Origin: Tanytarsus gracilentus
Lineage: Eukaryota > Arthropoda > Insecta > Diptera > Chironomidae
Direction: 5' to 3'
DNA length: 64,000 nt
NCBI GenBank assembly: GCA_038502055.1
Contig: JAXRKN010000038.1
Location: forward strand, 2,542,001-2,606,000
Shown here: one piece after another, positions 13,201 to 24,600 of the stretch
Numbering within the stretch: position 1 is the stretch's first letter
How the letters are laid out: each line of letters begins with the position of its first letter
Position numbers and translations under genes: made by a program
The notes under the pieces: model-generated
The model's input: only the letters and a program-made list of their open reading frames with translations
Database searches by the model: none
What the model was told of the DNA's origin: nothing

Positions 13201-16200
13201 AAGAGCGAAATCTTGAGATAAATAACCGGCGATAAGTGTCGGAAAAGGGGGTGAGGAACTCATACATAAATTTTTTTAAAAATTATTAATTTCATTAATT
13301 AATTAATAAAATTTTACTTTTGTAAGAGTTTCTCATCCCTTCGATCAGAATTTCCTTCACTTGATGAACATTACTCGGTACTTGTTCTCTCCACATATTG
13401 CGAATAAATTGATCTAAATTCACAATTTCTCCGTCATTTATTATTTCAGCACTCTTTAAAGCGAGAGAAGAAATCATTTAAACGAGCACCTAACGGACAA
13501 CGCGTAAGAGCAAGAAAAAAACTTTAATAATACAAGCATGAGTTGGCACAAGAGTCAGAGATCGAAATGTATATAAATTATTGTATGAAAGTTTCAATAT
13601 ACATACAAGAAACATTCATTCATAAAAAAAGACGCGATTCATTTAAACTACCTTGGTAGCAGTCTATTTTCTGTAAAGTCGTATGGTTTCTTTATCTCAT
13701 CTCTCCGACTTCATAATTTCCTTTCGTCTTTCTCCGGAGTCATGTTAAATGTTGTTCTTTATTGAGATGCTTATCGAAATTTAACTTCATGTTGAATCTG
13801 ATTTGAAAATATGAACTTAATGGCTTATGGTAAAAAATTACTTTGTAACTGAATTTTGCGCAAAGATTAAAATTATTAAAATCAACAAAATTTTATTTAT
13901 AAGTTTCACGGAGAAGCTCATCAAATTCAAAGGCGAAAAATTGAATGTAAAATTCAATCCAAAATACCCATTTCAAATCAAATCTCAGTCGGATTTCTTT
14001 CGCTGTGCCTTCTCGAAGTAAATCAGATGAAGACTGAAGTTGGTGATGATAAAATAAAAAGTATATTTCTCTCTTTTAAAAGCCAATTTTCACCTCATCG
14101 CACCACAGCAGCAGTAACACCATCGACTTGGCAATTTGAAACGCATGAATTTTCAATCTTTGATAAAAATGGATTTGAGCAGCATGCTTTGAAAAATCTC
14201 CTTTTGTAATGTGCTGATTGCTATGGTTCTCGCTTCAATTCCAATAATTCACTCCATGCTCCGCGCTGTATGTGTGGTGTTACTTCACTATAAGTTCAAT
14301 TTAAAAAAAATGTGAAAACAACCGCAGTGTGGATGTTCTTTGATCGATAAGAGAATTTATGTACTTTTAATTCGAAATTTATTGCTCTCTCTCTCCTCAT
14401 GTGCAAAAATGTTCTCTGTACCACGATGCGATGCATGTAAGAGAGTCACGTTTCAGCTTGTTAAAAGCATTCGCATATTAGCTCATTATATGACCCCACA
14501 CATTGCACACTGACAACAGGTACGTTATGGTACGGTGAATTATAATTGTAATCTGCTCATCGATGCAGCACTAAAAGCCATAACATTTAATTTAATTAGA
14601 CCATCAATTTGTCATATGAAACCGTACCACAGCCCGATGCACCCTCGCTACCTCTCTTGTTATGGTTTAATGCCTTCCCTGCATATAGCACACGTGCATT
14701 ACCGTCTCACTCTTCACATAAATCTTGTAAGCATGCGCCTTTAAATTTGTACTCGTAATTTATCGCTTCGCTGATTTTTTCTCTCTTTGCTTGTTTTAAG
14801 TTGATCGTCATAAAGGCGTGACTTATGGGTCGATTGGTTCGTAATTAACATCAAACTGTGACTACTAAAGTGGCTTAATTGAAGGGTGTTAAAAATTAGA
14901 TAAAATAAATTCTTCAAGTTGTCATTAAAAAATTAATTTATATTTTCATATGCAATTCTCCTAATTTTATTTATAAAATTATTTAATTTGCTCAAAGAAC
15001 GAATTTATTTGAAAAATCACATTGATATCCTAGAACAATGTCACTGCCAATTAAAGCAAACACAGCGCGAATTTCCATGTTGAAGCGCATGCAAATTAAT
15101 CAATTAATTCCTTCTTAGACCGCGCATATACAAAAACATACATATATATCGAATTGCGACCGCCATAGTTGATTAATTTATTGAAACGTGATCACATGAT
15201 CGATATTATTTGCTTTAATAGCTATTAAACTGTAAGCCACCGCAGTAACATGGAGGTAAATGGGAAAAGATATTGAATGAGATCCGAGAGAGTCTCTCTT
15301 AATTGAAACTGTTAATTAATTTTATTTACAGGTGGAAAGCGGGAGTAGCAGGCTTAAATTTCCCATAAGCTCGCTGCTCTCACTCAACCACTCCGAGCAT
15401 ATCGCATGACAACGATCGCCATTAATTAATTCCTTCGAAATGCTTTTTAAGTTTCGCTTCATGCATGAAAATTACACTTAGTCATTTGTCGAAATCGAGA
15501 GAGAAAATAATTCTGTATAAAAATGTTCAGTACCGGCCAAAGGAACGAATGCACCATGATACATCACTAAATGAAGAAAAATGCTGTACAATTTTGCATT
15601 GTGGATACTTCAATTACAAGGAGGAGAGAGAGAGACATTCATTGTTGATAAAAATAACACGATTCATCATTAGTGATTAAGTGGCGAAATGCAGTCAAAG
15701 TGTTATAAGCGCTTCGTACCATAATCTACAAGATATAATAATAATAAAGCACTCTCCATTCATAAATGACTATGAATAGCGTGAAAATAAAGTTGTATCG
15801 TGTCTACGATAATTCATCGCTCCATCTCACTTGCGCACATTTAATATTGTGCGCCTCTTAATCATTGATCAGCAGCGTCGCCCATAAAATAATGAGGATT
15901 TTACTTTAACAAGTGCAACACAGAAACTCGACCTCTATGTAGCTCGATGCGAGCAGCAGCAAACAACATTAGTTCGGAATTGGAGACGATACATGGCAAT
16001 TTATTTGCGCTTCATTGTGATTTATTCATGGTTTCATGGGTGAAAATTGTTTTTCTCATTCTTTATCTTTCCTCTTGCACTCTCGAGAACTTCCTACTGT
16101 AATAAAAAATCTCTCCGCTCTTGTTTTTTCCTCACATTTATTCAACTTACTTTTTGAATATTTTTTAATCTTGCAATTCCAAAAATATACAGATTTTCAA

Positions 16201-18835
16201 AAAATTGCAATGTCAGTTATAAAAATATTAAAACGTCAATAAATGTGTTCAAAATTTAATGATTTTAAAATCTTGCAAAAGAAGGTTTTTTAAAACTAAT
16301 TTTATTTTCTTAATTTTCATTTGTGCTTAATGGTTTCACTCGCGTTTTGCTGGCGACTCTGGAATGTTAACGAAATAAATATCTATATCGCTTCATTTAA
16401 TTCCGTTGCATTATAACGGCTGCTCATAAAGACAAACAACATAAGCAAGTGTTAATGTCGACTAAAGTCTTGCCTTTTTTCCTCCTCTCGCATATATGCA
16501 CTCGAGTGATGATAATGATAAAAAAAATAATAAAAAATGAGATACATGTACAATTATCAGCCATAATGCAACGGATGTATTCATCACGATAGAGATCTCA
16601 ATCACTTTTATATCCTTTTAATGTTTTTCATTTGTTAGAATTGAGTCATGCCTTTTTTCATTAATTTATGGTGTGTGTGTTCTTTATAATTAGGAGAAAA
16701 TGTGATATCTCTATTAAAAGCTTTGAGAGAAGGAAAACATGACATTTTCTGGTGCAACATTGTACACTAAATTATCGCTCTAGAAAGCATCCATCGTGTA
16801 ATTCTCGCATGTTTAAATCGAGACCACTTTTCCTATGAATAAAAATCGATATGAGCATAAATCATAAATTGAACAAAACAAACAGCTGTAAATAGTCGAG
16901 TTTAAGTGAGAGATAAACTTGACCTTATACTTCCCGTGCATTATTATTGTTGTTCAACAACAGTAAAGTCATCATCTAGATTCTCTTTTTTTGCTCTGAA
17001 AAAATATATATTGCAAATACAATTTTGTGGCAATAAATTCAGTGCAAAGATGAAAAAAAAGTAAATCGCGTTTTGTGGTTTAACACATGCCGCAACTTAA
17101 AAAAACTAGATTAACATTTTATAAAAGTATTTCACTTATATTGTTCAAATTTTATAACAAACTCAACCTCGATTGAACTTGAAATTTGCAAGAAAAAGTT
17201 ACCAATCCTTTTGATGTGGAATTCAGCCAGAAATGGAAAATAATTGAGATAGGGAAAATTGGATCAAGATACGTAGCTCGATAGAGAGATAAAATTCTCA
17301 ACTTGGAAATGATAAATTGTCACACCTTAAAAGAGAGCAGCTGAGAGAGTTCGGAAAAAAGATCACCAGAAATTTCTCATAGCAGTGGCAACGACAAATT
17401 AAATATACAGAACAGCATATTCTTGTACTGTGTCCAATATCATAATAAACTCTATTGCACAGCATGGCGTACATTATTATTCGAGACGATAACAATCAAT
17501 AAGAAGTCAAACACAGCAAAACAAGCGAGATATCTAGTCGAAAATATAAAACTAATGATAAATGTCGCTAGACTTAACAAAATAATTTTCTCTCTGACCG
17601 GGAGCGATCGGATGCTTAAATCAGCGGGCGGTTTGTGTTGAGGGAGAGCAAAAGACGGCGTCGACGACGATCAAGAAGGCAAATCAATCCATCAGTCACA
17701 GAGTTGTGTGTATGAATAATGGCCCATGAAGAATTCTCTTCTGAAGGCTCTCCCACCGCCATGTATATGTAAATCACTCAGCAAAAGATGAAAAATTCAT
17801 CATCAAAATGAGCTCCCGAATTTTCAGTGGCAGAGTTGATATATCTAAAGCCAGCGCATGAGAGAAATGAATCGTGATTGCTTCAAACGACTATCGGATA
17901 TTTTTTAGCGGTGTTTTATGAAAGAATCGAATTGAGAAGTTATTTTGGGAGTGTCAGTGAGATTTTTAAATCTGATTTTGCAACGAACTTAATTTGTTTT
18001 TTGAGTTCAAGAAAATAAATTGATTAAGTTCTTAATTACGTTTTTATTCCAGAGACTTTTTGCGTAAATAATCCAATTAAGTTTTGGTGACGTCAGAATT
18101 TTTTTCTTACGTGTTCGTAAGTCTTCTAATTTTAGTTCCGTAAAATATTCCAAAAGTCTTCTTCCGCAACTTCCAGAAAGCTCTTTTTATTACGTTAAAT
18201 TTTTAAAATAAATTTACAGCACAAAAGAGCGCTTGATCGCCTGCAGCTTTCACTTTTAAATACTTTTTATTTTCTCCTCCGCTCTTATGAAGATAAATTT
18301 CTGGCGTTTATAAGCGGCTCCAAAAAGATAAATCATTAATGAAATATGAATACCAGAAAAGTTTATTTACCTTGGGTGCCATTTTGCATTGCTCTCTTTA
18401 TGATATCCAACAAGACAGCGAGATTAATGTTTTGTGATTTATGGCAGTGAAAAATTCTTCGCCAACATAAATGCGATCAGATGTGTTCATGTCGCGAGCA
18501 AATCGGCATTGAATTACCGAAATTATTTTCTTGTATAAAGGGAAGATTGCGATCACATGTATGTCTCTGCTTGCCATGTAATTATTTTATATTTTTCTGC
18601 CTCCTTGCACGGTGTGTAGCACATATTGTTGCATGTTTCATCATGGGGATGCTACATATGAAAGAAAAAGGAATCAACTTGAAATTTGAGCCGCGAGGCA
18701 CCGAAACCAGTCTAATTCAGACTTTGCATGTCATTATGCTGCATGGAAGCGTCTGTTCTCCTCTCTTAGACAATTGATTCTCTCGCTGGTTGCCTTATTC
18801 AGATCATCTTCCGATGTTTTCTCCTGCGGCGGATA
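1234..18835. other. Gene desert, left part
   Basis: No coding exon, RNA gene or large repeat is recognised over about 17.6 kb. The open frames are short, low-complexity and unlike any family I know. The sequence is AT-rich with many poly-A/T tracts, GA- and CT-rich simple runs (for example near 8281-8294 and 15620-15635) and a short TCAC repeat near 3437-3456. The first few hundred bases are probably the 3' UTR of the zinc-finger gene. The remainder may be cis-regulatory DNA for that gene, which is an inference from position only. Confidence 0.5.
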
Positions 18836-18844
18836 CTGTGCACG
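18836..18844. repeat. Left copy of 9-bp target-site duplication
   Basis: CTGTGCACG here is repeated exactly at 19917-19925, immediately outside the other end of the inverted-repeat element. A 9-bp duplication is the length known for foldback and MULE-type DNA transposons. Confidence 0.7.
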
Positions 18845-19916
18845 GACTCTGTGACATTTTGCCCCTGTGACATTTTGCCCACAGCCAAAATCTGTGGGCA
18901 AGGGCAAAAAAAATATAGGGTCAATTTGTCCATGGTCAAATGAGGGCAAAATTTGCAAAATATGTGGGCATGGGCAATACTGTGGGCAAATTGCCCAGGA
19001 CAAATTGACCCTATATTTTTTGCCCATGGACAAATTGCCCATGATTATTTTTTTGCCAAAATATAAACTTAATTAAAGTAATTTAAAGTTTTTGTCGGTC
19101 AATACGAAAAATTTTTAAGATTTACTTTTTGCCTATATTTTTTCTTATTCTCATGATTTTTACACTAACGAAAACCATGTTGTATCTTTTCTTAATAGAA
19201 CGTTTTACTCCGCATCTATTGATGTATCACATGAAATATCTATCATTCATAGTTATGGAGTAATCTGCTCTCAAACATGAAAGAGTAAATCTTAAAATTT
19301 CTGAAAAATTTCAAAGATTCCAGAGGGGTATTTTTGATTTTGCAATAACTTTTGATTTTTTCAAGATAAAAATCTGACTTGTTTGCATGTTGTAGATGAA
19401 GAACATTAACAACTTTTCAAAACATTAGAAATTTTTTTATCTGCAGGAAGTGCTTAATACCCTCAAAAGAAAAACTAAATCTCAAAACTTACTCTCATTT
19501 AATAGTTTTAGAAATTTTATTTCGGATTTAGAAGAAGCCCTCTATTTCATGTGTTTTGTATCACTTTCAGTTAAAATTTTTTGAGTATGGATACTCAAGA
19601 AGTGCCAATAGGTGCAAAATTAAAAATCTTGTTTCTCTTTAAGTATACCATAGTAAAATTAGTGTGAAAAATTTGAAAAAAAAAATATTAAAACAATTAA
19701 TTTTTAATTAAATAATTTATGGGCAAATTGTCTGTGGGCAAAAAATATAGGGTCAATTTGTCCATGGTCAAATGAGGGCAAAATTTGCAAAATATGTGGG
19801 CATGGTCAAATCTGTGGGCAAATTGCCCCGGACAAATTGACCCTATATTTTTTTTGCCCTTGCCCACTGATTTTGGGTGAGGGCAAAATGTCACAGGGGC
19901 AAAATGTCCTAACCCC
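18845..19916. mobile_element. Foldback/MULE-like non-autonomous DNA element
   Basis: About 1.07 kb bounded by long inverted repeats of about 205 bp (18845-19049 and 19711-19916). Both ends carry the motif GACATTTTGCCCCTGTGACA in inverted orientation, and each arm is rich in the short words TTTGCCC and GGGCAAA. Each arm is itself nearly palindromic, with ATAGGGTCAATTTGTCC facing its own reverse complement about 70-80 bp away. The interior (about 19050-19710) is AT-rich and has no coding frame that resembles a transposase, so the copy is non-autonomous. A 9-bp direct repeat flanks it. Long structured inverted repeats plus a 9-bp duplication fit foldback or Mutator-like elements; a long-TIR MITE of another superfamily is the alternative. 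The outermost 7-8 bp of the two ends differ. Confidence 0.75.
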
Positions 19917-19925
19917 CTGTGCACG
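19917..19925. repeat. Right copy of 9-bp target-site duplication
   Basis: CTGTGCACG, identical to 18836-18844. Together they mark the insertion site of the element between them. Confidence 0.7.
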
Positions 19926-20753
19926 ATGACCATTAATGTGCTGTAAAAAAATTGTAATCGTATGTAACGCCATAAAGATTTTACAAGCATATATTTAACA
20001 GCAAATCTCGCTTACCTGCGTATACACACACACACGAAGGGTCAACATACTCAATTATTAGTGATAATTATACACTTGTTCATCGACAGTGACATTTTTT
20101 ACTGCGCCTTTATATGATCACTGACAATAACTGATGAGATGCATTACAACGATTAAATTCTTAGGAAGCGTCAGTGCGACAGCAAAAGCAGCAGCTGAAA
20201 AATGTCAAACTCCCGTGATGCTCAACTCAAAACACATCATTCAATTTCATCATCCGGAGCCTCTAGCACTTGTCAGTCCCTATTCAACTTCACATATTCG
20301 CATTAAGATTTTTTTAGCGTAATTTACGGTGAGTGGGAGCGCTTAAGTGTTCGATTTTCTGTTTTTAAACCGAAATGTGAAAGATTTTTGTAAAACGCTA
20401 AAAGCACCTTTGTATGGGTTTTGATTTATTTTTATTTTTCTCATTTTCCTCTCTGCACAATTTTTCATTAATAATATTTGCAGATGCACATCAAGTGAGG
20501 AGGAAGAAGCTCATATTCGCAAAAATGTAATACATTCTAGTCAGTGCGTTATTAAAATGCAATTACTGAAAATTATTTAAGAATGATGGTTGAGCATCGA
20601 AAAGTTTTCGCAATATATTTAATGTTCGTTATCGTTACTCTTTTTTGGGGGGAATAATTTGTAAGTTTTGAATTTTTTTCATCAATTTCAGAATTCGTTT
20701 ATTGGATAATTTAGTAAATTACGTCACTCAAGAAATTTTTTATAAATTTGTTA
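19926..20753. other. Intergenic, nothing recognised
   Basis: AT-rich sequence between two mobile elements. No coding region or RNA gene is apparent. A short CA-type run lies near 20025-20035. Confidence 0.5.
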
Positions 20754-20795
20754 GCGTAACCCACAAAGTGGTGTAGCTTATTGCTCTGATTCCTC

Positions 20796-20843
20796 CTCCG
20801 TCCGTCCGTCCGTCTGTCCGTCCGTCCTCCGTCCGTCCGTCTG
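20796..20843. repeat. (TCCG)n microsatellite
   Basis: A run of TCCG/TCTG tetranucleotides of almost 50 bp with a few imperfections, inside the left part of the 20754-21648 element. It is strikingly GC-rich against the AT-rich surroundings. Confidence 0.9.
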
Positions 20844-20939
20844 CACAAGCGAGATCTCGGTCCCTGGACCAGCTAGAGCTTCTGTTTTCGCCAGATGGTA
20901 GCTCTTAGGTCTATATGTGCAGGCCTCTTTTTTGAGTCA

Positions 20940-21620
20940 TGCCTATGGTCGTCCATGGACGCATCTCCATTTTTCATACAAATTTTTTTTTTGCTTCATG
21001 TTCGTTGAACTCGTATTGGACCGAAATCATTGGCATTGTTCTACTTGACCAGGAATCGATTGACATACATGATTTTTCAGTCGTGACCTATGGTCGTGCC
21101 ACAGACAGCCAAAATGTCCATTTTTCAGCTTGGTTTCATGTTCGTTGAACTCGTGATTGGACCAGGATCGATTGATATAGATGATTTTTGAGGAATGTCC
21201 ATCATGGCCGGCCAGCAGTGCCACGGACAGCCAAAATGTTCATTTTCAGAACTTGGCTTCATGTATCTCGTTGAACTCGTAATTGAACCAGGAACTGAAT
21301 GGCATTGATGATTTTTGATGAATGTCCATCATGGACGGCCAGTAGTGCCACGGACGCCAAAATGTCCATTTTTAGAACTTGGCTTCATGGGTATCGTTGA
21401 ACTCGTGATTGGCCAGGAACTTGCATAGATGTTTTTGATAAATGCTAATCAAGGCCGGCCAGTAGTGCCACGGACAGCCAAATGTCCATTTTCAGAACTA
21501 TGACTTCATGGTATCGTTGAACTCGTAATTGGACCAGGAATCTAATGACATAGACGATTTTTGAAAAATTGTCGAACAGGACTGCCACGGACAGCCAATT
21601 TTTATGCACTTGATTTTCAA
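20940..21620. repeat. Tandem minisatellite, five units of about 126 bp
   Basis: The anchor word GTTGAACTCGT recurs at 21004, 21144, 21270, 21396 and 21516, giving spacings of 140, 126, 126 and 120 bp. Each unit also carries GGACCAGGA-like, GATTTTTGA-like and GCCACGGACAGCCAAAATGT-like words. Units have diverged by substitutions and small indels, so the array is not freshly expanded. Confidence 0.9.
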
Positions 21621-21648
21621 ACACTGATCTGTTACAAGTGGGTTACGC

Positions 21649-24600
21649 GGCAACACCCACGTGTGGGTTTTGAAACATTTTTTATATTAAAACTACAGTT
21701 TTTAAGAATTTATATTAAAATTTAAAATAAAAAAAATTCGTACATAATTTACAGTCAAATCCCAATTTAAAAAATTGCATTTTACTTGCTGAATTTTTTT
21801 ATGCAATTTTACCTTTTTTTTATGAAAGCAAAACAAATTTAATTCATCCTCAGCCAAAAATAAAACTTCATCATAAGAAAAAGAAGAAGGGCAGACAAAA
21901 TGTAAGCGAGCATGACGTTTGATAAGGCTTTGAAGCCCGGAGTGATAAAGGAGAAGCAAAAAAATAAGGCATAAAGACGTTAAAGGGCCACAAAACAAAA
22001 CAGTAGTTAAATTGCGAGTTGTAATTTTCCTCATCTGATCATCATCACAAGACTTCCATATAATTTGAGTGTTAAGGTAAGAAAGGGAGAGGTAAAAAAA
22101 TTGCGATATGTTCATGTGGTCGATCTTCAGTTGCGCTTGATGTCTGTTGCGAGTGAATTCCAGCGCGTCGCAGGCTTCTTGCACGCACGCAAATCATTCT
22201 CTAATTCGCATTCCATTATTCTTCGAACTTTGTTGGCTTTTATACAAAAAGAGACGTGCAATTTAGAAAAAAGTTTAAAGAAACCACAAAATTGCAGAAA
22301 ATTCTTTAGACGAAAGCGCATTGGCATGTTCACACATGTTGTTGTCCATTTGTTAGTAAATAAAATGAAAATCGTGATCTGCTTGCTCTTGTTAATTATG
22401 ATCGTTCATGTTTTAGGCGCATGAAACTCCCTTTCACATGTGTGATAGCACACGATCGCCATGTTCCGCATTTGTGGAAAGTGTAAAAGTTACAAATTGC
22501 AATTGCATGAAATGAATTCACACACTAGCCAATGAATTCTGGATGCTGCTGAAGCAAACGCACATGTTCTTATGTTTAACATCTGAACACGAAAATTGGC
22601 TGTTAGTTTAAACGATATCACGACTCGGTTTGGCACAAGTGCCCTGTACTTTCCTCGCTGCTACCATCTTCTCATCTCTTTTCAGTCACGATTATCCATT
22701 GTCCGCTGCTTCTGCTCGATTTTCACATTTTTATTTGTTTGCTTCTCATTTTTCGGGAAATGAAGCCTCATTTCAATGGAAATTGAAGTTGAGTTGTATC
22801 GACAACTTTATTCAGCGCCAAATAATTGAATATGTGAAAGGTTGTGAGTAGCAAAGCTCTTTTTTCTCATTCTTCCATGTCTCTCTGATACACTTTTAAA
22901 ATTAATCTACATATAAAGGCGCATGGAGCGATAATGAATTAAGCTAAGAGCACGTCGATTAATGCATTAAAGAAAATTAACATGTTCAACTGTATAAATA
23001 TTTTCTGTATATGTGGCGAGTTTGACCCCATCGCGATCTTTCTCTCTCTCTCGCACTCCTTTTAACCTAGACAGAACGGAAATGTGAATTTGTTGTTTAT
23101 AATTTTCTATTGAATAAAAATAAATTTTAAGTTTCTGAGTTTTCAGTTTTTTCTCAAATTAATTTAAACTTTAAAAAAATTATAGATTAATTTTTTCCAT
23201 TTTTTAGAGCTTTTAAAATATTTTAAAAAATAACGAAAAAAAATTTTAGCCATTTTTCTGAAAATTTCACCCGGCCATCCTTTTAACATACAAAAATGTA
23301 CTCATTGCCCGGTTTGGAGTGGAGAGTGCAAAGTAAAAATCAATGATTGCTCGCTTGTGGCATGTTGGTTATACTCTCTCGAGAGTGCTCGATATCTCTT
23401 CACCATCAATTGCTTTCCATTGCACCTTTCGGTGTTAAATAAACACATTTTAACATCAGAAATCGAAACAAGCCAACAATATATATATGGCATAATGAAA
23501 TAAAGATAAATGGCACATAGTGCATGAGCAACGAGAATCGAGAGAGTACGTATGGAGGATAACTCTCGACGTGTGTGAGGTGTGCATAATATTTTGCTCT
23601 ATAGAGCGCATATTATCACACTTTAAGTGCAATAAAGTCAACAAGCTTTAATTTATATTGAAAAGTACGCGATAGCACTTTTATCATCTCAACATGTCAA
23701 TATTCATCTCTGTAATGGCACATAATCGTACATGATGGTGGTCGAAATTGTCACAATGGAAAGAATAAAAAGTTTTCCACGTGCCTTCAGTAAAAAAAAA
23801 TAAAAGCAGTCGTGTGTGTTTGCTGAGCGAGATTGAAGAAAAAAATCGATTAAACTTCGCTGCTTCGATTTCAAATCAATTCGTCATAGCTTGCGTACTC
23901 GATCGTGTCTGCATGTGTTTTAATTATCGAACAATTATTTTTTTTGGACAAGAGGTCAAAAACATGGAGTGATATGACATTGGCACATGCATAAATTCGT
24001 CGTTATGTGCTGCTAATGAAGGAAACATAGCATAACTGAAACTTGTGCAATTAACAACCAAAATAAAGGAAACAACCAAATTTAACCGCACTTGCTCTCG
24101 TTTAAGTGCCCTCAACACACTCATTATTGCCATGATTTATGATCTTTGCATAATTTGCATTTTCATATGCTTTTGCGAGAAGGATGAAGGGAGAGAGAGA
24201 AAAAGAGAGCTAATAACATATGATGGAATCGCCATAAAACTGTCGAACAAACAAAACATCAGCAAATCCAAATTGACGGCAATGTAAAAGTTAAAAAAAG
24301 AAAGAATCATCGCATAGTCGCCGTCATCGTGAACTCATAAACTCCCCCCACTTTTTTTTACCATTGCCAATGATTACTTTGAAGTATCTTTCTTCTCGTG
24401 ATCTTTTTTTTTCGTTGCTCTTCAGAATAATGAGCGGCCAATGCCTATAATTGCCGTCTTTCAATTCACTTGTCACCTCAAGATATCTTTTTGAAAATGA
24501 TTTTAATGTTCGCAAGAGAGAGAAAGACCAGATTGCTCATTTCCCTTCCATCATGTACTTGGTTTATTCGTCAAATGTAATTATGAGGCAACCGGTCAGT

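Larger units (their letters stand above)
20754..21648. mobile_element. Minisatellite-bearing element with inverted 11-bp ends
   Basis: GCGTAACCCAC at 20754-20764 faces its exact reverse complement GTGGGTTACGC at 21638-21648. Inside the left end is a TCCG microsatellite, followed by five tandem units of about 120-140 bp. Short hairpin-like sequences lie at both ends (CCCAC...GTGG at left, CCCACGTGTGGG just beyond the right end). There is no coding capacity. The organisation of inverted sub-terminal repeats, a microsatellite and internal tandem repeats resembles non-autonomous Helentron-type (HINE/DINE-like) elements, but no family can be named from sequence alone, and I see no target duplication. 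Confidence 0.5.

Noticed and set aside
18734..19990. Open frames with repeated GQ/CP-rich peptides
   Set aside because: They are translations of the foldback arms (TTTGCCC/GGGCAAA words) in several frames and both strands, not genes.
21702..22184. 160-codon open frame on the minus strand
   Set aside because: It is low-complexity, with no signal, domain or splice context, and overlaps other open frames on the opposite strand; AT-rich desert sequence yields such frames by chance.
22065..22424. 119-codon open frame on the plus strand
   Set aside because: No recognisable domain; the hydrophobic tail reflects T-rich sequence. There is no promoter or homologous feature.
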